This document shows positions 26,219 to 34,446 of a stretch of DNA of 47,267 nucleotides, in pieces (positions within the stretch are counted from its first letter, which is position 1; every line of letters starts with the position of its first letter). The notes below the pieces were generated by a model. The model had not been told where the DNA came from. It saw only the letters and a list, made by a program, of their open reading frames with translations, and searched no databases. The position numbers and the translations under genes are program-made. The DNA is from Bdellovibrio sp. 28-41-41. Lineage in GTDB: Bacteria; Bdellovibrionota; Bdellovibrionia; Bdellovibrionales; Bdellovibrionaceae. The stretch covers positions 1 through 47,267 of the forward strand of contig NCGL01000065.1 in assembly GCA_002256935.1 (NCBI GenBank), given 5' to 3'.

Positions 26219-26882
26219 GTTTGGAGTTGTCGTTACTATTGATGGGCCGGCAGCGAGCGGGAAGTCTTCGGTCAGTCGTGAAATCGCACGAAAGCATGGC
26301 TGGAAATGGGTTTCCACTGGCGCTTTCTATCGGGGCCTTGCTTATGTCGCATTAAAGAAGAATATCGATTTGGAAGACACCAAAGCGTTAGTCGCTCTTT
26401 GCAATAGCGACGAATGGTCAATTGAATTGACTCAAGAGAAAACAGAAGTGCTTTTCCAAGGCGTGGATGTAACTGAGCAAATCAATCACGAGGACGTGGG
26501 TAGTTTTGCCAGTCGTATTAGTCATCATCAGGAAGTTCGCAAGTCATTGCTGGTCGCTCAACGTAATTGCGCTTTAGGTCAGAAAGGCCTTGTGGCCGAG
26601 GGCCGTGATTGTGGGACCGTTGTTTTCCCCGATGCTCCTATTAAAGTTTATTTAACAGCTAATAGTGAAAACCGGGCGCTTAGACGGGCGCTCGAGCAAG
26701 GTTCCGACCTATTGGAAGTCCAATCAGCTCAAAAAATCAGGGATCAGCAGGACACCACTCGAAAAGCGGCGCCTTTGCAAGTGCCGGAGAACGCGCTTGT
26801 TGTAGATACAACCGAACTAGACTTGTATGGGGTGGTAGCCGCCGTAGACAAGCATATCCAGCAAAAGTTAGCGACTATATAA
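26211..26882 (+). CDS. cmk: Cytidylate kinase
   Basis: Phosphorylates CMP and dCMP. P-loop TIDGPAASGKSSVSREIA at residue 9, STGAFYRGLAYVAL for CMP binding, VAEGRDCGTVVFPDA for the second substrate motif and RDQQDTTRKAAPL in the lid. 223 residues fits. cmk directly in front of rpsA is a conserved pair in many bacteria and supports both calls. Confidence 0.96.
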   Translation: MGKFGVVVTIDGPAASGKSSVSREIARKHGWKWVSTGAFYRGLAYVALKKNIDLEDTKALVALCNSDEWSIELTQEKTEVLFQGVDVTEQINHEDVGSFASRISHHQEVRKSLLVAQRNCALGQKGLVAEGRDCGTVVFPDAPIKVYLTANSENRALRRALEQGSDLLEVQSAQKIRDQQDTTRKAAPLQVPENALVVDTTELDLYGVVAAVDKHIQQKLATI

Positions 26883-26900
26883 ATAGTCACTAAAAACCCT

Positions 26901-26929
26901 TTGACTTTGATTCCCCTACGCAATTAAAA
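26901..26929 (+). promoter_or_regulatory. Candidate rpsA promoter
   Basis: TTGACT and a TTAAAA hexamer 17 bases further on, in the gap between cmk and rpsA. The -10 match is poor, so this is tentative. A GACTAT/ATAGTC hairpin at 26873-26888 spans the cmk stop. Confidence 0.35.
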
Positions 26930-26938
26930 CCAAACGAC

Positions 26939-26952
26939 ATAAGAATTCTTAT
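26939..26952. promoter_or_regulatory. Palindrome in the rpsA leader
   Basis: ATAAGAATTCTTAT is a perfect 14-bp palindrome 45 bases before the rpsA ATG. S1 represses its own mRNA in other bacteria through a leader structure; whether this element takes part is unknown. Confidence 0.3.
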
Positions 26953-26996
26953 GGGTTCAATAAGGACCTTAAGATCGGGAGGAACAATCAATTCAT

Positions 26997-28787
26997 ATGG
27001 CAAAACAATTAAATAAAACGGAAACGGAACGCGCTAAGGTATTATCTATCCTAGATGCTGAGGATGCAGAGATCCTAAAAGATGGACCATCGGGTTCAAA
27101 AAGTTTGGACTTCGAAAAATTATTCTCGGAGGCAGTAAAACAGCAAGATTTCAAAGTAGGGGACGTAGTAACCGGATCCGTAGTTGAAGTTCAGAGTGAT
27201 TATGTACTAGTAGACATTAATTACAAATCTGAGGGCCTAATTGATATTAACGAATTCAGAGTTATTGATGGCGTTCGCGACGTAAAAGTTGCCGACAAAG
27301 TTGAAGTTCTGATCGATCGTATTGAAAATGAAAACGGCATGATCGTTTTATCTAAAGATAAAGCTGACATGTTAAGAGCATGGACTGACATCACTAAAGC
27401 GGCAGAGAACGAAGAAGTGATTGAAGGTACAGTGATCGCTAAAGTTAAAGGTGGCTTACAAGTCGATATCGGCGTGAAAGCATTCTTACCTGGTTCACAA
27501 ATTGATCTAAGACCTGTTCGCAACATGGACATCTTCTTAGGTAAAAAATATAAATTCAAAGTTATCAAGTTTAACAAAAAACGCGGTAACATCGTTCTTT
27601 CTCGTAGAGCATTGCTTGAAGAAGAAAGAGAAAATCTTAAGACACAAACTATCGATCAAATGCGTGAAGGATCTGTTGTTGCTGGTCTTGTTAAGAACAT
27701 CACTGATTACGGTGCGTTCATTGACTTAGGCGGCATGGACGGACTTCTACATATCACTGACATGAGCTGGGGCCGTATAAAGCATCCATCAGAAGTGATC
27801 AACGTGGGTGACGAAATCCAAGTTAAAGTCCTTAAGTATGACCAAGAAAAACAACGTGTTTCTTTAGGTCTAAAACAACTTCAAGAAGATCCGTGGGGAT
27901 CAGTTGCAGCTTCATACCCAGTTGGTAAAAAAGTTAAGGGTAAAGTTGTTTCTGTTACTGAATACGGTGCATTCGTTGAATTAGCAGAAGGTGTTGAAGG
28001 TTTAATCCACGTTTCAGAAATGAGCTGGACTAAACGTGTAAAACACGCGAACCAAATCTTACAACCAACTCAAGAAGTAGAAGTACAAGTTTTGGAAATC
28101 GACAATGAAAACAGAAAAATCTCTTTAGGTATGAAACAATTGATGAGCAATCCTTGGGTTGAGTTGAAAGAAACTTATCCTCCAGGAACTATCATCGAGG
28201 GCGAAGTTAAATCTGTTACAGATTTCGGTGTGTTCATCGGTATCGAAGACGGCATTGACGGTCTAGTTCATATTTCAGATTTCTCTTGGACTAAACGTGT
28301 AAATCATCCTTCAGAAATGTTTGCTAAAGGTCAAAAAGTACGTGCGGTTGTTCTAGGTGTAGACATCGAGAACGAACGTTTCAGCTTAGGTCTTAAACAA
28401 CTTGAGAATGATCCATGGTCAAATATCGAAACTAAATACGCCATCGGAACTCAACACGATGTTAAAGTAACTAAAGTTGCCGACTTCGGAGCGTTCGTAG
28501 AACTTGAGAGCGATATCGAAGGCTTGATCCATGTTTCTGAATTAAGCACTGATAAGATCGCTAAACCTGAAGATTTCGTAAAATCAGGCGCAACTTTAAA
28601 AGCAGAAGTTATCTCTATCGATAAAGATGCTCGTAAAATTGGCTTGTCTTCGAAATTAGTTAAATTGAGAGAGCAAAAAGCTGATGTTGACGATTATGTT
28701 AAAAAAGCAACGGCTTCTTCAAAAACTGTCTTCGGTGATGTGTTCGCAGACGCTTTAAAAGGCGTGAAATCAGACACTAAGAACTAG
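26997..28787 (+). CDS. rpsA: 30S ribosomal protein S1
   Basis: Binds mRNA leaders and brings them to the 30S subunit. Six S1 (OB-fold) repeats can be followed; the last four are well conserved with YGAFIDLGGMDGLLHITDMSW-like cores (split: YGAFVELAEGVEGLIHVSEM, FGVFIGIEDGIDGLVHISDF, FGAFVELESDIEGLIHVSEL), while the first two (about 55-125 and 140-205) are more divergent, as in E. coli. 596 residues include a roughly 50-residue N-terminal extension. Codon use is that of a highly expressed gene. GGGAGGA lies 13 bases before the ATG, a slightly long spacing. Confidence 0.97.
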   Translation: MAKQLNKTETERAKVLSILDAEDAEILKDGPSGSKSLDFEKLFSEAVKQQDFKVGDVVTGSVVEVQSDYVLVDINYKSEGLIDINEFRVIDGVRDVKVADKVEVLIDRIENENGMIVLSKDKADMLRAWTDITKAAENEEVIEGTVIAKVKGGLQVDIGVKAFLPGSQIDLRPVRNMDIFLGKKYKFKVIKFNKKRGNIVLSRRALLEEERENLKTQTIDQMREGSVVAGLVKNITDYGAFIDLGGMDGLLHITDMSWGRIKHPSEVINVGDEIQVKVLKYDQEKQRVSLGLKQLQEDPWGSVAASYPVGKKVKGKVVSVTEYGAFVELAEGVEGLIHVSEMSWTKRVKHANQILQPTQEVEVQVLEIDNENRKISLGMKQLMSNPWVELKETYPPGTIIEGEVKSVTDFGVFIGIEDGIDGLVHISDFSWTKRVNHPSEMFAKGQKVRAVVLGVDIENERFSLGLKQLENDPWSNIETKYAIGTQHDVKVTKVADFGAFVELESDIEGLIHVSELSTDKIAKPEDFVKSGATLKAEVISIDKDARKIGLSSKLVKLREQKADVDDYVKKATASSKTVFGDVFADALKGVKSDTKN

Positions 28788-28796
28788 TTGGTCTGC

Positions 28797-28818
28797 AGTG
28801 GATGCTTAGGCATCCACT
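28797..28818 (+). other. Perfect hairpin after rpsA
   Basis: AGTGGATGC and GCATCCACT form a 9-bp stem with loop TTAG, ten bases after the rpsA stop, without a T run. It may protect the 3' end or pause transcription ahead of the true terminator. Confidence 0.5.
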
Positions 28819-28845
28819 AAATTTCTGACATTACATATAAAGATT

Positions 28846-28874
28846 AAAAAGGGCTCCTATCGGAGCCCTTTTTT
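28846..28874 (+). terminator. Rho-independent terminator of rpsA
   Basis: AAAGGGCTCC and GGAGCCCTTT make a 10-bp stem with a TATC loop, flanked by A and T runs; this is a strong intrinsic terminator that would work in both directions. Confidence 0.9.
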
Positions 28875-28907
28875 CGTTTAAGCTTTCCTATACCGTTGGA
28901 GAGTAAA

Positions 28908-29882
28908 ATGAAAAAGAGTTTCTTGGCTAAAGTTGTTATAGTTGCGCTGGTATTCCTTGTTCTTGGTTTCCTATTGAAAAAAGGTGGATCATATTTTAGC
29001 GCGGATGATGACGATGCGAAAATCGACATAGCTAAAAATAGTATCCTTCATATGGAACTAAGTGGCGTTATTATGAATGGTAAGCGCTTCATCAAAAATT
29101 TAAATAAATACAGAAAAGATAAAAATATTAAAGCGATTGTTATTAACATCAATTCGCCAGGTGGTTCTGTTGGACCGTCTCAAGAAATTTTTGCAGAAAT
29201 CAGACGAGCAAAAGAAGAAACTAAAAAACCAATTATCTGTGTGTCGACCGGAATTATGGCGAGTGGTGCTTACTACTCGGCAGTTGCGTGCGACAAGATT
29301 GTCGTAGCGCCGGGGGCTCTGGTTGGTTCTATCGGTGTGATCATGGAGTTTGCTAATTTAGAGAAATTATATGATTGGGCTAAGATCAGTCGCTTCACTA
29401 TCACTTCGGGTCGCTTTAAAGATTCTGGGAATGAATTCAGATCGATGCGCGACGATGAAAAAGCGTTATTCCAAAGCATGATCACCGAAGTGTATCAACA
29501 ATTCCGCACAACAGTAAAAGAGGCGCGTAAACTGGATGATAAAATCATGGATCAATATGCTGACGGGCGCGTGTTCACAGGTACCGCTGCAGTGAAACTG
29601 GGATTTGCAGATCAAGAAGGCATGTTTGAAGACGCTGTTAATTTAGCCGCTGCTGAAGCCAAATTAGGAACCGATTTTGAAGTGATCGAAATTCCTAAAC
29701 GCAAAAAATCAATTCTAGATTTTGGTGATACGAGCGAAGACGATCCTGTAAATTCAGTTGCGCAAGTCAAAGGATTGTTTGCTGATCAAGCGATCGGTCA
29801 ATCTGTTGAGAAAGTATTCCGTATGAAATACCTAAACCAACCAATGATGATCATGCCAGGATTCTGGGACGACAATAAATAG
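28908..29882 (+). CDS. sppA: Signal peptide peptidase SppA, 36-kDa type (S49)
   Basis: 324 residues from the ATG at 28908 (TTGGAG seven bases before). One N-terminal membrane anchor (about 8-25) precedes a serine protease domain: INSPGGSVGPSQEI, then GIMASGAYYSAVACD with the nucleophile Ser, VGSIGVIMEF, and TSGRFKDSGNEF with the general-base Lys. It cleaves remnant signal peptides or membrane protein fragments. Length matches the short SppA of Bacillus and archaea rather than the 67-kDa E. coli form. Confidence 0.93.
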   Translation: MKKSFLAKVVIVALVFLVLGFLLKKGGSYFSADDDDAKIDIAKNSILHMELSGVIMNGKRFIKNLNKYRKDKNIKAIVININSPGGSVGPSQEIFAEIRRAKEETKKPIICVSTGIMASGAYYSAVACDKIVVAPGALVGSIGVIMEFANLEKLYDWAKISRFTITSGRFKDSGNEFRSMRDDEKALFQSMITEVYQQFRTTVKEARKLDDKIMDQYADGRVFTGTAAVKLGFADQEGMFEDAVNLAAAEAKLGTDFEVIEIPKRKKSILDFGDTSEDDPVNSVAQVKGLFADQAIGQSVEKVFRMKYLNQPMMIMPGFWDDNK

Positions 29883-29884
29883 AT

Positions 29885-30466
29885 ATGAAAATAAAACAAA
29901 GCAAATCAAAGAAAATTTCTAAGGCAGTTAAAAGCAAATCCTCGAAAGGAGATTTGCGAAATATTTCTTTGGTTAAGAATGTTTTGTTCAAACCGGCTCG
30001 GTATAAATATATTCGTAAGCAGGAAGTTGTTAAGGGTTGTGTGTTTTGTAATTCGTCGAAATCCATTTCGATGGATACGTTGTGTGTTTACAAATCTGAA
30101 TATTCGATGATTGTTTTGAATAAGTTTCCGTACAACAGCGGACATTTGTTGGTGCTTCCTCAGCAGCATTCTGGTGATTTGCTAAAATTGACCAGTGATC
30201 AGTATGCCGATCTTATGGCTACAGTAAAACTGGCCTGTCAGGCGGTGACGGATATTTATGCTCCATCCGCGTTTAATTTGGGTATGAATCATGGATCTGC
30301 TGCGGGTGCGGGTATCCCAGACCATTTGCATTTTCATGTGATTCCCCGTTGGGCCGGGGATTTGAATTTCTTCCCTTTAATTGCTCAGACAAAAGTCGTT
30401 ATTGAAACTCTTGAGCAGACATACCAGAACTACTTGGGGTACTTTAATAGCAGGGTTAAATCATGA
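29885..30466 (+). CDS. HIT-family nucleotide hydrolase/transferase (Ap4A phosphorylase-like)
   Basis: 193 residues. The histidine triad is HLHFHVI, preceded by NLGMNHGSAAGAGIPD; CVFC at about residues 51-54 can bind zinc as in actinobacterial Ap4A phosphorylases. The first 25 residues are an unusual Lys/Ser-rich tail (MKIKQSKSKKISKAVKSKSS). It starts three bases after sppA and overlaps the rhomboid gene by four bases (ATGA), so it sits in a three-gene operon. Confidence 0.88.
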   Translation: MKIKQSKSKKISKAVKSKSSKGDLRNISLVKNVLFKPARYKYIRKQEVVKGCVFCNSSKSISMDTLCVYKSEYSMIVLNKFPYNSGHLLVLPQQHSGDLLKLTSDQYADLMATVKLACQAVTDIYAPSAFNLGMNHGSAAGAGIPDHLHFHVIPRWAGDLNFFPLIAQTKVVIETLEQTYQNYLGYFNSRVKS

Positions 30467-31230
30467 ATTATCGACCATCTCAAGTTTCAATGTCTATACC
30501 TCCGTTTCCACCAACTGTGAAATGGCTAATGATCGTTTCTGTGGCTATCTGGTTTGTTGGCCAAGTGATTTTGGAGGGCTTTTTAAAAGTTCCTCTGACA
30601 GATATTTTTGCGCTTCAGCCAGGACAGGTATTATTTGATTACTCTATCTGGCAGCTGGCTTCGTATATGTTTTTGCATTCCCAATCCCAAGTAACTCATA
30701 TCGTATTTAATATGCTGATGCTGTGGTTTATGGGGGCTGAGCTCGAAACTCGATGGGGAAGTAAATCGTTTCTGGCGTTTTATATTATCAACGGTATTGG
30801 CGCTGCCATAATATATGTTTTTGGAATTGCCCTTTATTCGTACTTTTCTGGCTCTCAAAAGGGGCTTTTGGTTCCCGTCGTTGGCGCCAGTGGATCTTTA
30901 TTCGCATTGATGCTGGCGTACGGGTGGTTGTTTGGAGATAGAGTGATCTATTTCTTTATGGTTTTCCCTATGAAAGCTCGTTATTTCGTGATGATCCTCG
31001 GGTTTATCCAGATCTCGTCGTTATTGACGAGTGGGGTTGTCGGCGGAGAAGTCGCTCATTTGGCCCATCTGGGTGGAATTTTGTCAGGAATCATCTATAT
31101 ATTCTTCTGGGGACTCTATAAAACGCGTGTCCAAGAGTCTAAAACTAAAAAGAAGACCAACTTACGCCTGATTGTGAACAATGAAGAACAGGATTCCTCG
31201 AAGAAGCGGGATCCTCGCTATTGGAACTAA
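30463..31230 (+). CDS. Rhomboid-family intramembrane serine protease
   Basis: 255 residues, about six membrane helices. The helix-2 motif HIVFNMLMLWFMGAELE, catalytic Ser in GASGSLFAL and catalytic His in EVAHLAHLGGILSG are all present, so it should be active. The C-terminal 35 residues are charged and cytosolic. Last gene of the sppA-HIT-rhomboid unit, where two of three products are membrane-bound proteases. Confidence 0.93.
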   Translation: MNYRPSQVSMSIPPFPPTVKWLMIVSVAIWFVGQVILEGFLKVPLTDIFALQPGQVLFDYSIWQLASYMFLHSQSQVTHIVFNMLMLWFMGAELETRWGSKSFLAFYIINGIGAAIIYVFGIALYSYFSGSQKGLLVPVVGASGSLFALMLAYGWLFGDRVIYFFMVFPMKARYFVMILGFIQISSLLTSGVVGGEVAHLAHLGGILSGIIYIFFWGLYKTRVQESKTKKKTNLRLIVNNEEQDSSKKRDPRYWN

Positions 31231-31294
31231 ATCCTAGACCTTGCGGCCATTTTAAGCTATCTATTGGGATCTCGACCAAAAAAAGGAAAGTGCT

Positions 31295-31480
31295 ATGTCA
31301 TTAAGTGATTCTTTAAAAAAATTGAAATTTGATACTCGTCTTACAGAATGGTACATGAAGAACAATCTAATGACTCAAGATGAGCTTACAAAATCGCTAG
31401 ATGCATTGCCAGATGTGGCTGCTAATATCGACATTTCTCAAGAAGGCGATACGGATGTACAGCCTGAAGAGACTCACTAG
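31295..31480 (+). CDS. Small conserved-looking acidic protein, unknown function
   Basis: 61 residues. AGGAAAG lies six bases before the ATG. The N-terminal half is helical and basic (LSDSLKKLKFDTRLTEWYMK), the C-terminal end acidic (DISQEGDTDVQPEETH). It contains a TRLTEWYMKNNLMTQDELTK segment resembling a short docking motif. I do not recognise a family; the ribosome site and composition argue for a real gene. Confidence 0.6.
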   Translation: MSLSDSLKKLKFDTRLTEWYMKNNLMTQDELTKSLDALPDVAANIDISQEGDTDVQPEETH

Positions 31481-31559
31481 TTATTTATTTTAGTTTGAGC
31501 TAGTTGGCGTTGAAGCTGCTGGCTCTACCTGTTTCTGACTAAGCTCGAAACCTTCTGGA

Positions 31560-32339
31560 TTAGCTTCTTTCCATTTTCCAACGCTTTTTAGTGTAACCCA
31601 AAGATTTGAACTCGTCGTCATAGAAATCGATATACTTATCAATGGCCTTACTCTGCCAGGCATCGCGCCAGCCGTCGACGAACGCGTGAATTTCGCTCTT
31701 CTTCTTTTCATGATCTGTTGCAGGTACAAATTTAACTTGGTCGAAAATCAAAATCGGAGTTTCTTTTAACTGAATGTACTGAGTTAACTTTTCAATTACT
31801 TCGTTTCTTACAACAACACAACCACGTGAACCACGGGTCAACGGGACCGATTCGGGAATAGAGTGAAGCCAAATACCACTTCCCGATTTTTTAGCACGAC
31901 TATCGAAAATATTTGGATAATCCAAAGTGAATGCCATTTTCCCATATGTTTCAAAAGGAATTTGTGGCGGTTTGAGGAAGTTCTGGAAAAAATAAATTCC
32001 TTCCGGAGTCTTGTGATCGTCGCGTTTCATTTTGTTGCCGTCGTTTTTTCCAATGTCTGCGGGGAATTCGCCAACTTTTTTAATTTTAGTCTCTTCGCGT
32101 TCGTATAAAAATAAAGTTCTTAAGCTTTTATCAACTAGGAAAACATATTTTGCGAACGCCTTTGTATCTGCGATTTGCAAAAGTTGCTCTGGTAATAAGG
32201 ATTCGTCTTTCTGGTCAGACTTTTTTTCAGTCGAAGTATCTGACTTTCCTTCGGGGCCATTTAGCTTTCCTTCGGAAACTTGAAGTGTCAAAAATATTGA
32301 CGAAAAAACTATGACTGCGGATCTGGTCGTTTTATTCAT
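31560..32339 (-). CDS. L,D-transpeptidase (YkuD) with truncated NTF2-like tail
   Basis: 259 residues. After a signal peptide and a Lys/Glu/Ser-rich linker (about 25-48) comes the YkuD domain (about 60-205): KTPEGIYFFQ, GIWLHSIPE with the catalytic His and SRGCVVVRNE with the nucleophile Cys. It crosslinks or remodels peptidoglycan in the periplasm, where Bdellovibrio uses such enzymes on its own or prey wall. The end, IHAFVDGWRDAWQSKAIDKY to KKRWK, is only the first half of an NTF2-like domain; a one-base shift near 31580 would join another frame (to 31490) with WKEANPEGFELSQ. Confidence 0.85.
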   Translation of the reverse strand: MNKTTRSAVIVFSSIFLTLQVSEGKLNGPEGKSDTSTEKKSDQKDESLLPEQLLQIADTKAFAKYVFLVDKSLRTLFLYEREETKIKKVGEFPADIGKNDGNKMKRDDHKTPEGIYFFQNFLKPPQIPFETYGKMAFTLDYPNIFDSRAKKSGSGIWLHSIPESVPLTRGSRGCVVVRNEVIEKLTQYIQLKETPILIFDQVKFVPATDHEKKKSEIHAFVDGWRDAWQSKAIDKYIDFYDDEFKSLGYTKKRWKMERS

Positions 32340-32443
32340 TCCTACTTATTGAAACTCTATTTTTTTCAAAGTGCAAGTCTGGAAACTGTGACAAGTTATT
32401 GATATTTTTGCCATTTTCCACATAACAATAATCTTTCGTCTAG

Positions 32444-32449
32444 TATAAT
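32444..32449 (+). promoter_or_regulatory. Possible -10 element before fliL
   Basis: A consensus TATAAT lies 69 bases before the fliL ATG, without a recognisable -35 element. Confidence 0.35.
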
Positions 32450-32517
32450 CACGAGTATCTTCAATTTGGGCCTAAGGTCTTAGGACTTTATACCGAAAAA
32501 ATAGTTAAGAGGTACTT

Positions 32518-33042
32518 ATGTCCGAAGCGAAAAAAGACGGCCAAGCGGCTGCTGGCAGTGGCAAATCGGTTGATATCAAAAAAATACTGACGTTAGTCTT
32601 TGCTGTGGCAAACCTTGGTATTGGCGGCTTTGGATTATTTATGACCTACAAAGGTACGATGGGTTGGTCTAATTCGAAAATTACAGAAGAAGATTTAAAA
32701 CGACAAATCGCCTCGGAAGCTCCAACGGATATCGTCGGACCGTTTATCTACACGATGGATAAATTCACTGTGAATTTAGGCGGCGAGCCTAAACGCATGA
32801 TCCGTCTGGAAGTGAATCTAGAATTACTGGACCATGAAGGTTTTGAAGAAATTATTAATACAGAAAACCGTGCTCGTGCTCGTGATCGCATTGTTGATTT
32901 GTTAAATTCCAAGACCTTCAGCGATGTCGAAACTCTACAAGGCAAGCTATTCTTGAAAGAGAACATAGCATTCGAGATCAATCAGATCCTACCACGCGGT
33001 TCAATCAAAGATATTTACTTTACCGAGTTTGTCGTACAATAA
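32518..33042 (+). CDS. fliL: Flagellar basal-body-associated protein FliL
   Basis: 174 residues with one membrane helix (about 24-47), a short cytosolic N-terminus and a periplasmic domain: FIYTMDKFTVNLGGEP, RLEVNLELLD, ARDRIVDLLNSKT and the end IYFTEFVVQ match FliL. It sits around the stator and helps torque generation. In this window it stands alone, away from a flagellar operon; Bdellovibrio uses a single polar flagellum for hunting. GAGGTACTT precedes the ATG. Confidence 0.9.
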   Translation: MSEAKKDGQAAAGSGKSVDIKKILTLVFAVANLGIGGFGLFMTYKGTMGWSNSKITEEDLKRQIASEAPTDIVGPFIYTMDKFTVNLGGEPKRMIRLEVNLELLDHEGFEEIINTENRARARDRIVDLLNSKTFSDVETLQGKLFLKENIAFEINQILPRGSIKDIYFTEFVVQ

Positions 33043-33085
33043 CAGACCAGCTCAGTAGACCTTGACCCTTCATAAGTTGAGTTTT

Positions 33086-34435
33086 ATGATGACCTTACTT
33101 ATGTCGAAGAACACCTCAGTTTTCTTTTTTCTAATTACATTCCTGGCCTCAACATTTATGTGGGCTCAAACAAAAACTCCGGCGCGCATTCAATTTTCAG
33201 TAGTGAAATATACACTGGAAAATGGATTAACGGTTATTCTTCACGTCGACAATTCACTTCCGCTGATTAGTTACCACACGTGGTATAAAGTGGGATCTCG
33301 TGACGAATACGCGGGGGTGACAGGTGCGGCTCACATGCTAGAGCACATGATGTTCAAGGGATCAAAGCGCTTTCCTGGCAATGACTACGATCGTATCCTT
33401 CATGAAAATGGCATCTCTAATAACGCATTTACAAGTTATGACTACACTGGGTTTTATCAATCATTACCGAGTTCAAAGTTAGATCTGATGATGCAATTAG
33501 AAGTCGATCGCATGAGTCAGCTTTTGTTACGTGAAGAGGATTTAAAAACAGAACGCGAAGTTGTGAAAGAAGAGAGACGTTGGCGTGTAGACAACAATCC
33601 AACAATGGCGCTTTTTGAACTTACAATGGGCACTGTGTTCAAAGCGAGCAATTATAAAAATCCAGTTATCGGCACTATGGATGATATCAATAATTTTAAC
33701 GTAAATACATTACGTAAGTTTCATGAAACATTTTACGTTCCTAATAATGCGGTTCTTGTTATTGCCGGTGATATTAAAATTCCAGAAGTTAAAAAATTAG
33801 TGGAAAAATACTATGGGCCTTTGGAGAAAAAAGATCTTCCAGAGAGAAACTATAAAAAAGAACCAGCACAAACTGTTCAGTATAATGCTAAATTGAAAAA
33901 AGATGTAAAGGCGAATAGTTTTAATTTGGTTTTCCAAAGCGTACCTCAAGATCATCCCGATTCTTATGCATTAGATTTAATCTGTACAATATTAGGTTCG
34001 GGATCTTCAAGTCGATTGCATAAACGACTTGTCTATTCAAAAGAGATGGCGACAGGGGCTGATTGCAGTCATTACAATTTAATGGATCAAGGTATTTTGA
34101 ATATTCATGTCTCTCTTAAGCCGGGGCTTGAAATTGAAGATCCTTTGAACGTTGTTTACAACGAAATATACATGCTTAGGAATTTTCCAGTTAAGGAATC
34201 AGAGCTAGAAAAAGCAAAAATTTTAGCTATTAAATCCCATGTGGATTCTTTACGAACATTAGACAATAAAGCCCGTTTGCTAGCGTCTGCAGAGATTTCG
34301 ACAGGAAACTATGAAACTTTATTTACTGATATTGAAAAAATCCAAAACGTAACACTCGCTGAAATTAAAACTGTGGCAGCCAAATATTTGAATCAGCAAC
34401 AACGCTCGATAGTGTCTTTGTCACCTAAGAAGTAA
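33086..34435 (+). CDS. M16-family zinc peptidase, catalytic subunit
   Basis: 449 residues from the ATG at 33086; an in-frame TTG at 33062 and ATG at 33101 also exist. A signal peptide (ending FMWAQ) is followed by AAHMLEHMMFKGS with the inverted HxxEH zinc motif at about residues 83-87 and the downstream Glu in REVVKEERRWR. The R/Y pair region SSSRLHKRLV and Y at MDQGIL belong to the second M16 domain. Exported, so it probably degrades peptides in the periplasm. The next gene encodes the non-catalytic partner, 11 bases away. Confidence 0.93.
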   Translation: MMTLLMSKNTSVFFFLITFLASTFMWAQTKTPARIQFSVVKYTLENGLTVILHVDNSLPLISYHTWYKVGSRDEYAGVTGAAHMLEHMMFKGSKRFPGNDYDRILHENGISNNAFTSYDYTGFYQSLPSSKLDLMMQLEVDRMSQLLLREEDLKTEREVVKEERRWRVDNNPTMALFELTMGTVFKASNYKNPVIGTMDDINNFNVNTLRKFHETFYVPNNAVLVIAGDIKIPEVKKLVEKYYGPLEKKDLPERNYKKEPAQTVQYNAKLKKDVKANSFNLVFQSVPQDHPDSYALDLICTILGSGSSSRLHKRLVYSKEMATGADCSHYNLMDQGILNIHVSLKPGLEIEDPLNVVYNEIYMLRNFPVKESELEKAKILAIKSHVDSLRTLDNKARLLASAEISTGNYETLFTDIEKIQNVTLAEIKTVAAKYLNQQQRSIVSLSPKK

Positions 34436-34446
34436 AGGACTAGAAA

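Noticed and set aside
27221..27592. 123-residue open frame opposite rpsA
   Set aside because: Antisense shadow of the biased rpsA codons, hydrophobic-threonine-rich nonsense composition.
32032..32283. Ser/Phe-rich open frames opposite the L,D-transpeptidase
   Set aside because: Complement of Lys/Glu/Asp-rich codons; no family pattern.
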